A DNA stretch of 6,289 nucleotides from Planctomycetota bacterium (GTDB taxonomy: Bacteria > Planctomycetota > SZUA-567 > H5-PLA8 > CALKMO01). Below are positions 1 through 5,505 of the stretch, in pieces. Position numbers and translations under genes: made by a program. The DNA lies in contig JAOACM010000139.1 in assembly GCA_026417845.1 (NCBI GenBank), forward strand, positions 1 through 6,289, written 5' to 3'. Within the stretch, counting starts at the first letter, position 1. The number at the start of each line of letters is the position of its first letter. The notes beneath the pieces were generated by a model that worked only from the letters and a program-made list of their open reading frames with translations, ran no database searches and had not been told where the DNA came from.

Positions 1-24
1 GTGTAATATATGTATGTCCGGACA

Positions 25-54
25 CCGGCGACGGACGTTCCGTCCGCCTGCCGG
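25..54 (+). other. Stem-loop near left edge
   Basis: CGGACG (32-37) and CGTCCG (41-46) form a perfect 6-bp stem closing a TTC loop. An outer CCGG/CCGG pairing (25-28 with 51-54) extends it across a small internal loop. It directly follows the palindrome TGTCCGGACA (15-24). No T-run follows, so it is not a typical intrinsic terminator. It could mark the end of an upstream transcript or be a protein-binding dyad. The role is unknown. Confidence 0.35.
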
Positions 55-218
55 CAACGCGACCGCCACGGCCGGCTGGGAGCCGATCGGGCAGTTGAGG
101 AAGCGATCCTGAAGCGGGGCGTCGCAGGAGGAGAAGTTCGCCGGCCTTTGCGGAGACTCCGCCCCGGCAGGGGAAGTTAAGAGGGCGGAACGCGCGCCGA
201 CTGGAGCGCTGGATGCCG

Positions 219-276
219 CCCGCAACCGATATCTGCGGGTTGTTCATACCGCGCTCCCGCGAACCGCAGATCGCGG
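219..276 (+). promoter_or_regulatory. Competing hairpins in the 5' leader of the first propeller gene
   Basis: Three stems share bases and cannot all form together. Stem A pairs CCCGCA (219-224) with TGCGGG (234-239) around a 9-nt loop. Stem B pairs 231-241 with 262-271 (ATCTGCGG-g-TT with AACCGCAGAT, one bulged G). It encloses a small CGCG/CGCG hairpin (250-253 with 258-261). Stem C pairs CCGCG (257-261) with CGCGG (272-276). The cluster ends 14 nt before the ribosome binding site of the gene at 304. This layout is compatible with an RNA switch or attenuator, but GC-rich DNA yields such stems by chance, and no known riboswitch class is recognised. Confidence 0.3.
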
Positions 277-289
277 AACGGGGAACCGG

Positions 290-295
290 AAGGAG
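290..295 (+). promoter_or_regulatory. Ribosome binding site of the first propeller gene
   Basis: AAGGAG lies 8 nt before the ATG at 304. It supports that start rather than any upstream codon. Confidence 0.8.
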
Positions 296-303
296 AAAAA
301 GCC

Positions 304-1596
304 ATGCGGCGGAAGAGTTTGCCGGCGGGGGCGGGATCGCCGTCGTTCCTGGTTGCGGCCGTCGCTGCGATCCTCGCGGCGGCCTCTTCGTGGCCGGCCG
401 GCGGAGGGGAGAGGTCGGAGGAAACCGTCGGACCGCCGGCGGATGTGGTCCTCCGGGTAGAAGGCGGCGGGCCGGTACAGGTGCGGGCGCCCGCGGAGAG
501 CGATAAGGCGTTAGCGGCCCTCCGGGCAAGGGGTGGCGGGACGGGGGAGACATCCGGCGAAGCAGGGAAATCCGGGCCGGCGGCGACGGCGTGGGCCGAA
601 CATCCCGAAAACGTCAGGTTCAGGCTCGAGCCGATCGTTGCGGCACGCAACCCGCACAAGGGGAACTACTACGCCTGGCGCTACGGCTACGCCGGAATAC
701 TGGATGGTCCGGGCCTCGATGCCGACATATGCGACGCCGGCGACATCTCGTGCGACGCCGCGGGCAACTGCTTCTGGACCGAGCCGGGACATTTCAACGT
801 CCTGCGCATGTGGCGCGCCTCGGACGGCAGGGTCCTGACCATCGCGGGCTCGCAGTGCGGATATCTCGATGGCCCGCTCGAGCGCGCCAGGTTCAACCCT
901 TGGGGCGGCGGCGGATACAACCCCAGTCAGACGACCGTCTCGCGCGACGGGAAGCACGTGTTCATCAGGGACGTTGGCAACAATAATGCCCTCCGCCATG
1001 TGGATCTCGATGCCGGCGTCGTCTCGACTGTCGGTCACAGGCTCGTCTTTGCCAGAGACCTTTCCGGCGACGTCTACGTCCTCGACCCGCGCGGCGGGAC
1101 CGTACCTCCAGGGAAAGGCTACAAGACCTTGCAGGTCCCGAAGCTGGAAAACGAAGGCTACTGGTACGGAAATAACTGGAAGGTCCTCGACGTTGCCAGA
1201 GGGCGGCTCTATGCCGAGAACCGCGGCCCGGTCTACTACTGGGACCTTAAGACCGGGAAGATAGTATGGGTAACTTCGAGGGAAAAGGGCCGTCCCTGGC
1301 AGGAAAGCGGTCCGATGGAAACGGCGACATTCTGGTGCCCCATCGGTCTGTCTATAAGCCCTGGCGGACGTTTCCTTTATGTCGGAGGCGGGGATGCATC
1401 CACGATCCACCGGATTGATCTGGAAAAGAAGATAGTCCAGAACCTGGGCCGCAATCCCGACGGCACCTGTTCCTTCAAAGACGGCAGGGAGGAAGGGCGC
1501 TTCTGCGACTGGCCGAGCACCGCGGACTTCGCCGCCGACGGCACCGGTTACTGGGGATCGCCGCCGGGGATTTTCAAGCTCACTCCGGTGAAATGA
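304..1596 (+). CDS. Exported NHL-type beta-propeller protein, sigma-less paralogue of the fusion downstream
   Basis: The product has 430 residues. Residues 2-4 are basic (RRK) and 13-30 are hydrophobic, so it should be exported or anchored by one N-terminal helix; there is no clear lipobox. Residues 40-120 are a low-complexity Gly/Ala-rich spacer. From about 125 the chain carries NHL-like propeller repeats. The clearest runs from the AG at 181-182 through GYLDGPLERARF (186-197) to the DLDAGVVSTVG strand near 234-244, matching the NHL pattern G-Y-x-D-G-x-x-x-x-A-R-F. Further landmarks are CPIG (345-348), FLYVGGGD (357-364) and DLEKK (372-376). All recur in the C-terminal half of the sigma fusion at 3442. 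The block WPAGG...RSEE just after the hydrophobic segment is also shared. NHL propellers usually bind proteins, sugars or RNA, or have lactonase-like activity; no catalytic residues could be assigned. It is probably co-transcribed with the gene at 1708. Existence is near certain; exact function is unknown. Confidence 0.93.
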   Translation: MRRKSLPAGAGSPSFLVAAVAAILAAASSWPAGGGERSEETVGPPADVVLRVEGGGPVQVRAPAESDKALAALRARGGGTGETSGEAGKSGPAATAWAEHPENVRFRLEPIVAARNPHKGNYYAWRYGYAGILDGPGLDADICDAGDISCDAAGNCFWTEPGHFNVLRMWRASDGRVLTIAGSQCGYLDGPLERARFNPWGGGGYNPSQTTVSRDGKHVFIRDVGNNNALRHVDLDAGVVSTVGHRLVFARDLSGDVYVLDPRGGTVPPGKGYKTLQVPKLENEGYWYGNNWKVLDVARGRLYAENRGPVYYWDLKTGKIVWVTSREKGRPWQESGPMETATFWCPIGLSISPGGRFLYVGGGDASTIHRIDLEKKIVQNLGRNPDGTCSFKDGREEGRFCDWPSTADFAADGTGYWGSPPGIFKLTPVK

Positions 1597-1707
1597 TGGC
1601 ACCGATGCCGGATGCATCCGCCGGTCCGTATCGCGGGCCGGAGCCGGCACCGGATCGGCTCAATCGCCCGGAGGGGCCACATCGGGGATTGCAGGAGGAC
1701 AAGGATC
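1597..1707 (+). other. Structured gap between the two genes of the first cassette
   Basis: This 111-nt gap holds a perfect 12-bp palindrome CGGATGCATCCG (1609-1620). It is followed immediately by a 7-bp stem with one G-U pair (1621-1627 with 1635-1641), then by GAGCCG/CGGCTC (1641-1646 with 1656-1661, sharing base 1641). No T-run follows any stem, so read-through into the next gene is likely. The hairpins may tune mRNA processing or relative expression, but this is inference. Confidence 0.4.
1693..1698 (+). promoter_or_regulatory. Ribosome binding site deciding the start of the first blade protein
   Basis: AGGAGG lies 9 nt before the ATG at 1708. The open frame extends upstream to an ATG at 1612, but the extra 32 residues are arginine-rich and would precede a normal signal peptide. 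The 1708 start is therefore preferred. Confidence 0.85.
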
Positions 1708-2940
1708 ATGCGCGGGATGTTAACGGTGGCATGTCTGGGTCTTGCGCTGGCGTGCGCCGCGGCAGGTTCCGGCGAGGAGATTTCCGCCGAGGTCCTGCTG
1801 CCGGGGCACGAAGCCACGGATGCCCATACGCCGGCGATGGCTTTCGGGAAGGATGTTTTCCTCGTCGTCTGGCGGGCGGGGATGGGCGAGAGGGCCGACA
1901 TCGTTGCCCTGCGCCTCGACAAGGCCGGGAAGCCGCTCGACGCCAGGCCTTTCGTCATCTCGGCCGCGAAAGACTGCCAGGAGCGGCCGCGCGCGGCATT
2001 CGGCGGCGGCGTTTTCCTCCTGGTCTGGCAGGACTTGCGGAACGGGAAGGACTGGGATGTCTATGCCGCGCGCGTGACGCCCGAAGGCAAGGTTCTCGAC
2101 CCGGAAGGCATCGCCGTGGCGGCCGATAAGCGCAGCCAGGTAAATCCGGCATTATGTTTCGACGGGTCCGCCTTTCAGCTCGTCTGGCGCGACCTGCGCG
2201 GCGGCGTGGACTATGCCGTCTACGGCGGACGCGTCACGGCAGACGGCAGGCTTCTCGACGGCCCGGGCGGCGTCCTGGTGCAGGAGCCGATACAGGATAT
2301 TTTCACGACCGTGACCGGCCCGCCCGGGATCGGCTCGGCCGGCGACGGCAGGGCCGTGGCCGCCCTCCACAGCCGCGTGCTCAGGGCCTGGGGCATGGCC
2401 GGGGGGAAGGCTACGGGCAAGCCGGCGGCGGCCCTCAAGGCGGAGCGCGAGTCTCGCCGCAACAATGGCTGGGATCCCGCCTTTGCCTCCGACGGCAAAA
2501 AGCTCCTCATGGTATTCACGACCTTCCGGCAGATCAGCCGCGGCGGGATAATCGGCGGGTCGGGCGCGGCGATTCTGAACCCAGACGGATCGGGCCTGCC
2601 GGTCGAAGTCATAGACATGACCGGCATCGAGCACGGCGAGGGGTGCGCAATCCGAAACCCATCTCCGTGCTGGGACGGCTCGACCTACGTGGTCGCCTGG
2701 GATATCGAAAGGGGCGAACGCGGCAAGCCGGCCTATGATGCGGTCTTCCTGCGGCGTGTCTCGGCGGACGGAAAACCGTGGGGAGAAACGGTCTTCGTGG
2801 CCGGCGAACTGGCCAGCCCGGCCTTCCACCCCGCCGCCGCATCGGACGGCGCGGGAACTACAGTTATAGCTTACGAGCGCGGACCGAAAACCGGCCAGGA
2901 ACCCATCAGGATCGGCGTCCGGACCCTCAAGAGGCAATAA
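1708..2940 (+). CDS. Secreted W-x-D-x-R repeat protein (probable beta-propeller)
   Basis: The product has 410 residues. Residues 1-19 form a signal peptide: a basic start, the hydrophobic stretch TVACLGLALA, and an Ala-rich end at 17-19 suited to signal peptidase I. ALAC (13-16) is a poor lipobox, so lipoprotein processing is possible but less likely. The mature chain is built of repeats of about 45-50 residues with the pattern F-x-x-V-W-x-D-x-R...D-x-Y-x-x-R-V-x-x-x-G-x-x-L-D. Blade 1 is near 41-86, blade 2 near 93-138 (VWQDLRNGKD at 106-115), blade 3 near 146-190 (VWRDLRGG at 159-166), with weaker blades near 255-300, 318-366 and 372-410. Six or seven blades suggest a closed propeller, probably for binding in the periplasm or outside the cell. 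The partial gene at 5517 is its paralogue. I know of no assigned enzymatic role and see no catalytic motif. Confidence 0.92.
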   Translation: MRGMLTVACLGLALACAAAGSGEEISAEVLLPGHEATDAHTPAMAFGKDVFLVVWRAGMGERADIVALRLDKAGKPLDARPFVISAAKDCQERPRAAFGGGVFLLVWQDLRNGKDWDVYAARVTPEGKVLDPEGIAVAADKRSQVNPALCFDGSAFQLVWRDLRGGVDYAVYGGRVTADGRLLDGPGGVLVQEPIQDIFTTVTGPPGIGSAGDGRAVAALHSRVLRAWGMAGGKATGKPAAALKAERESRRNNGWDPAFASDGKKLLMVFTTFRQISRGGIIGGSGAAILNPDGSGLPVEVIDMTGIEHGEGCAIRNPSPCWDGSTYVVAWDIERGERGKPAYDAVFLRRVSADGKPWGETVFVAGELASPAFHPAAASDGAGTTVIAYERGPKTGQEPIRIGVRTLKRQ

Positions 2941-2948
2941 GAACCCAT

Positions 2949-2975
2949 CCCAAAACTTCCCGTCGCGAAGTTGGG
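2949..2975 (+). terminator. Candidate terminator-like hairpin after the first cassette
   Basis: CCC-aa-AACTTC (2949-2959) pairs with GAAGTT-GGG (2967-2975) around a 7-nt loop. This gives a 9-bp stem with a 2-nt bulge, 8 nt after the stop codon of the blade gene. No T-run follows, so it is at best a non-canonical terminator or an RNA-stabilising end. Confidence 0.3.
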
Positions 2976-3077
2976 AGCGCGGAGCCGTAAGCTTAGCGGC
3001 AACAGGTTTTCGGATTAGCCTCATAAAGGGCCGGCAAACGTCCCCCGGTCATACCCGGAGCGCCGGAATCGTGTTGC

Positions 3078-3106
3078 GGGGGTGACGGCCGGTCAGGAGA
3101 TCCCCC
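3078..3106 (+). other. Nested G-run/C-run stem-loop in intergenic region
   Basis: GGGGG (3078-3082) can pair with part of the seven-C run at 3102-3108. Directly inside it, TGAC (3083-3086) pairs with GTCA (3092-3095) around GGCCG, leaving a 6-nt bulge on the 3' side. The sequence supports the pairing; its function is unknown. Confidence 0.3.
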
Positions 3107-3119
3107 CCGACTATCGTCT

Positions 3120-3148
3120 CTCTTCCTTCCGGGCGGGGGAAGGGAGGG
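3120..3148 (+). promoter_or_regulatory. Strong 11-bp hairpin that occludes a Shine-Dalgarno-like sequence
   Basis: The pyrimidine tract CTCTTCCTTCC (3120-3130) pairs along its whole length with GGAAGGGAGGG (3138-3148). There are nine Watson-Crick and two G-U pairs, with a GGGCGGG loop. The 3' arm contains AGGGAGG (3141-3147), a ribosome-binding-like sequence just ahead of a tiny open frame at 3153. The 10-mer AGGGAGGGCG at 3141-3150 recurs exactly at the ribosome binding site of the sigma fusion gene (3427-3436). The tract could therefore in principle pair with that site as well. This is the most stable-looking structure in the gap; its regulatory role is inferred. Confidence 0.4.
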
Positions 3149-3152
3149 CGAT

Positions 3153-3176
3153 GTGATCCGACGATATTCCGGATAG
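3153..3176 (+). CDS. Possible 7-codon leader peptide
   Basis: A GTG at 3153 opens a frame of seven codons (product MIRRYSG if initiated at GTG) ending at TAG 3174-3176. AGGGAGG lies 5 nt upstream within the 3' arm of the hairpin at 3120-3148, and another hairpin follows at 3184-3205. The tandem CGA-CGA arginine codons and flanking hairpins resemble a leader-peptide arrangement. So short a frame easily arises by chance, and an ATG-TGA start-stop pair overlaps it at 3151-3156. Treat it as a weak candidate. Confidence 0.12.
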   Translation: MIRRYSG

Positions 3177-3183
3177 CCTCTCT

Positions 3184-3205
3184 TCTCTACGCTTGAGCGG
3201 AGAGG
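3184..3205 (+). other. Hairpin following the tiny open frame
   Basis: CGCT (3190-3193) pairs with AGCG (3196-3199) around TG. After one A-G mismatch, CTCT (3185-3188) pairs with AGAG (3201-3204), extended by a T-G pair. An alternative outer pairing is CCTCTC (3177-3182) with GAGAGG (3200-3205). No T-run follows. It lies in the presumed 5' leader of the sigma fusion gene. Confidence 0.3.
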
Positions 3206-3426
3206 ACCGGGCGAGGGGCGCGGCAGTTGCAAACTCCGTGTGGCGAGCCGGGCGTCCGGGAATCTCCGCGGCGCCCGCTCGTGCCGCAACTGCTGGCCGG
3301 CAGGGACGTCCCGTGCCCGTCCGGGCGAGGTCGTTACTCCGCCGCCTGCCGCCGGCATCTTGGCGCACCGGAGGAATTCCGGAATTTATCCGTCGAACTC
3401 CGCGCCGGCGACGTTCTAATTATGCG

Positions 3427-3434
3427 AGGGAGGG
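3427..3434 (+). promoter_or_regulatory. Ribosome binding site deciding the start of the sigma fusion
   Basis: AGGGAGGG ends 7 nt before the ATG at 3442. The sigma region 2 homology begins within a few residues of that ATG. An in-frame TTG at 3193 would add 83 unrelated residues and is rejected as the start. Confidence 0.8.
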
Positions 3435-3441
3435 CGTTCGA

Positions 3442-5505
3442 ATGGCCGGATGGACCGATATCCTGCTCGCTTGCGCCGACCGGGCCTATCTGGCGGCGCT
3501 GCGCGTGACAGGCGATCCCTCGCTTGCCGAGGATGCCGTTCAGGAGGCTTATCTGCGCCTGCTCGGCGGGCCTGTATCGGATCTTCCTTCCGAACGGCTC
3601 CGCGGCTACCTGCTGAAGACCGTCCACAGCGTCGCCGTGGATATCGTGCGGTCTTCGGCGCGGCGGCGCGGGCGGGAAGAGGAGGCGGCGAAGATGGGCG
3701 CGAACCGAGAGACCGCCGATCCGGCCGATATCGTCGCGGCCGGGGAAACGGCCACGGCGGCCCGCCGTGCGCTGGCCGCGCTTCCGGTCGAACTCCGGCT
3801 GCCCGTGTCGCTTTGCTGCGAGCAAGGGCTGTCGCATCGCGAGGCTGCCGAGATACTGGACATTCCCGAGAAGACCGTGACCGACCGGCTGCACAGGGGG
3901 CTGGATCGGCTCCGTGCCGTAATGGCCGCCGCCGGATATGCGGCGTGCGGGCCTGCGGCGCTGGGGGAGGGTCTCGGATCGCTCGGCCTGCCCCCCGCCC
4001 CGGCCGGGCTGGTGGCGAGGCTGAAGGGGCTGGCCGGAGCGGCGCCGCCTCCGGCTCCGGGCGCGGGTTCCGTCCCGGCGGGCGGGGAAACGGCCGGAGG
4101 GGGACAGGCGGGAGCAGGAAAGGCTGGCGCGAAAGCGGCCGGCAGAGAGGCTGCCGGCAGCGAACCCGCAGGCGCGGCGGAATCAGGCGGCGGATCGGTT
4201 GGCGGGAACGCGGGCGCGGGAGCGGACGGGGCGCGGCAGGCCGCGTCTCTGTGCGGGAAGGGAGGACTCGTCGTGAAGATAGGATTGGGAGCGGCGGCGG
4301 TGGGGCTGGCCGTCTGGGCGGCGTTGTTGTGGCCGGCCGGCGGGCCGGGCAGGTCGGAGGAGCCGACGGGTCCCGCGGGCAAAGCCGCCGCGCCGGCGCA
4401 GGTAGCTGGGGAGGCCAGGGCGGCGTCCAAGTTCGCCACGCCGGTCTGGGACCCGGGCGCGGAGTGGGAGCGGGAAGGCAATTTCGCGGGCTGCGGCCTG
4501 ATGGGTTACTTCGACGGTCCGCGTGAGGGCATTCTTGCCGCCGACTCGATCGGGCTCTACAACTGGTTTGCGGAGGGCGCCGACAACCGGCTGCGGACCT
4601 ACGATCCCGCCACCGAGCGCTACTACACGGTGGCCGGAACCACCCATGGCTACCTCGACGGGCCGTTCTCCCGTGCGCGCTTCGCGATCAACGGTCCCAA
4701 CAGCGGCTACGTCAGCAGTATATCCAGCGCGATGTCCCCCGACGGACGCTACATGTATCTGTCGGAAGGGAGACTGGGCGTCCTGAGGCGCCTGGACTTT
4801 CAGAAGCGGGAAGTCGTCACCATCAGCAACGACAAGCGGACGTGCGGTGCGATGGCGGCTGACAGCAAGGGCAATCTCTACATAGTGGGGTGGAGCGGGG
4901 GGATCAGGATGTCGCCCGACGGAAAAATCGAGCAGCTGAATATAAATCCCGGGGATCTCATCGGGCACGGTTTCTGCATCGTCTACGACGAAAAGAACAA
5001 CCGCATCTACGGCGCCAACCGCGGCAACCAGAACTTTATAGCCGAAGGGGACAAGCGGTACTGGTACATAGGTTACTGGGATTTGAACGCCGGCGGGAAG
5101 TTCACAGGTGTCCTGCCGCAGCCGCGCAAGGGCGAGAAAACCAGGGCGCAGAAGGATTCCGGCCCGTTCGAGGGCACGTGGCTGCACTGTCCCGGCGGCA
5201 TCTGCTGGGGCCCGGACGACCCCGACTACCGTTTCCTCTACTACGGGGGTGGCGACGATCACACTTTCTATCGCCTCGATCTGGAGAAGAAGTATTGGGT
5301 GGTCTTCGGCTCGCCGGCGCCCCGACCTCCGGGCAACTACAAGGCCGCCAAGGCGTTGACCAACTGCCGGTTCGGCGATCGGAAGGATCTGCCGTGCCTC
5401 TATATTCAGGAGTGGTGCGGAACCCCGATATTCGATGCCGACGGTAACATGTACTTCCCTGAGGCGCTCAACCAGAACCTGATCCGCTACCGGCGCGTCA
5501 GGTAA
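3442..5505 (+). CDS. ECF-type sigma factor fused to a transmembrane helix and NHL-type beta-propeller
   Basis: The product has 687 residues in four parts. Residues 5-75 are sigma region 2: DPSLAEDAVQEAYLRLL (25-41) matches region 2.2, and LRGYLLKTVHSVAVDIVR (53-70) the promoter-melting and -10 segment. Residues 108-165 are sigma region 4, with the helix-turn-helix GLSHREAAEILDIPEKTV (129-146) and RLHRGLDRLR (149-158). Residues 199-275 are an Ala/Gly-rich linker. Residues 276-298 are one hydrophobic helix ending WPAG. Residues 340-687 are a propeller with GYLDGPFSRARF (403-414), CPGG (583-586), FLYYGGGD (598-605) and DLEKK (613-617), all shared with the gene at 304. Predicted topology puts the sigma domain in the cytoplasm and the propeller outside the inner membrane. 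Sigma factors with long C-terminal membrane or repeat extensions are known in Planctomycetota; the exact ECF group cannot be assigned here. No anti-sigma gene is adjacent, so the extension may itself control sigma activity, perhaps by proteolytic release (inference). It is followed by the blade gene after 11 nt. Confidence 0.93.
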   Translation: MAGWTDILLACADRAYLAALRVTGDPSLAEDAVQEAYLRLLGGPVSDLPSERLRGYLLKTVHSVAVDIVRSSARRRGREEEAAKMGANRETADPADIVAAGETATAARRALAALPVELRLPVSLCCEQGLSHREAAEILDIPEKTVTDRLHRGLDRLRAVMAAAGYAACGPAALGEGLGSLGLPPAPAGLVARLKGLAGAAPPPAPGAGSVPAGGETAGGGQAGAGKAGAKAAGREAAGSEPAGAAESGGGSVGGNAGAGADGARQAASLCGKGGLVVKIGLGAAAVGLAVWAALLWPAGGPGRSEEPTGPAGKAAAPAQVAGEARAASKFATPVWDPGAEWEREGNFAGCGLMGYFDGPREGILAADSIGLYNWFAEGADNRLRTYDPATERYYTVAGTTHGYLDGPFSRARFAINGPNSGYVSSISSAMSPDGRYMYLSEGRLGVLRRLDFQKREVVTISNDKRTCGAMAADSKGNLYIVGWSGGIRMSPDGKIEQLNINPGDLIGHGFCIVYDEKNNRIYGANRGNQNFIAEGDKRYWYIGYWDLNAGGKFTGVLPQPRKGEKTRAQKDSGPFEGTWLHCPGGICWGPDDPDYRFLYYGGGDDHTFYRLDLEKKYWVVFGSPAPRPPGNYKAAKALTNCRFGDRKDLPCLYIQEWCGTPIFDADGNMYFPEALNQNLIRYRRVR
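4036..4266 (+). other. Ala/Gly-rich linker segment inside the sigma fusion gene
   Basis: This encodes residues 199-275, dominated by Ala, Gly, Pro and Glu with scattered Lys, Arg and Ser. The DNA is almost entirely G and C. The segment joins the sigma region 4 tail to the membrane helix and is predicted to be disordered. It would give the sigma domain freedom to reach promoters while tethered, and it would expose a protease-accessible stretch. Both points are inference from composition. Confidence 0.7.
4261..4275 (+). promoter_or_regulatory. Possible internal translation start within the sigma fusion gene
   Basis: GGAGG (4261-4265), preceded by GGGAAG, lies 7 nt before an in-frame GTG at 4273 (codon 278). 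Initiation there would give a 410-residue protein whose first ~20 residues (VKIGLGAAAVGLAVWAALLW) resemble an export signal followed by the propeller. That is the same layout as the gene at 304. The GGAGG may instead reflect only the Lys-Gly-Gly codons of the fusion, so this is a candidate. Confidence 0.3.

Larger units (their letters stand above)
1..303. other. Noncoding leader region upstream of the first propeller gene
   Basis: I see no convincing gene in this 303-nt stretch. The three forward frames hold only short open runs with no family resemblance. The frame of the downstream gene is closed by a TAA at 178-180, so at most 41 extra codons could be added upstream, and these show no sigma-factor or other recognisable motif. 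The first ~110 nt could hold the tail of a gene that begins outside the window, but no reading frame supports this. The region contains a 10-bp palindrome (TGTCCGGACA, 15-24), a stem-loop at 25-54 and a cluster of competing hairpins at 219-276, listed separately. I could not identify a promoter with any confidence. Confidence 0.6.
2941..3441 (+). other. 501-nt structured intergenic region before the sigma fusion gene
   Basis: No convincing protein gene is present on either strand. Open frames on the minus strand here are rich in Arg, Pro and Gly without recognisable motifs. The frame of the downstream gene is open back to a TTG at 3193, but those 83 extra codons look like untranslated sequence. 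The region holds at least four stem-loops (2949-2975, 3078-3106, 3120-3148, 3184-3205), an 8-bp inverted repeat GCAGTTGC/GCAACTGC (3223-3230 with 3286-3293) and a CCGGA/TCCGG hairpin (3368-3382). It separates the two cassettes, so it probably contains the first cassette's transcript end and the second cassette's promoter and 5' leader. Confidence 0.6.

Noticed and set aside
1..112. Tail of an upstream gene at the left edge
   Set aside because: The only open forward frames (2-112 and 3-98) give compositionally odd peptides without motifs; nothing distinguishes them from noncoding sequence.
1392..1619. Repeated 10-mer palindrome GGATGCATCC (1392-1401 and 1610-1619) as a paired operator
   Set aside because: Repeated 10-mers are expected by chance in 6 kb, and the first copy simply encodes Gly-Asp-Ala-Ser codons. 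It is kept only as a minor note on the intergenic copy.
511..1650. Long minus-strand open frame opposite the first propeller gene
   Set aside because: It mirrors the coding strand of a well-supported gene in GC-rich DNA, has no recognisable domain and no good ribosome binding site. Similar frames at 2152-3024, 4183-5262 and 5487-6266 are rejected for the same reason.
1612..1707. N-terminal extension of the first blade protein from an upstream ATG
   Set aside because: It would put 32 Arg-rich residues before a clear signal peptide, while AGGAGG sits 9 nt before the 1708 ATG.
2993..3368. Minus-strand open frames in the 501-nt gap
   Set aside because: The translations are Pro/Arg/Gly-rich with no motif or repeat. 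The two overlapping frames look like chance open runs in GC-rich sequence.
3393..3422. Possible promoter (TCGAAC, 18-nt spacer, TAATTA) before the sigma fusion
   Set aside because: The -35 match is poor, and the implied start would fall at the ribosome binding site. An ECF-type GGAAC...CGTC pair with correct spacing was also not found before either cassette.
3193..3441. N-terminal extension of the sigma fusion from a TTG
   Set aside because: The added 83 residues show no family resemblance. The start at 3442 has a good Shine-Dalgarno sequence, and sigma region 2 begins right after it.
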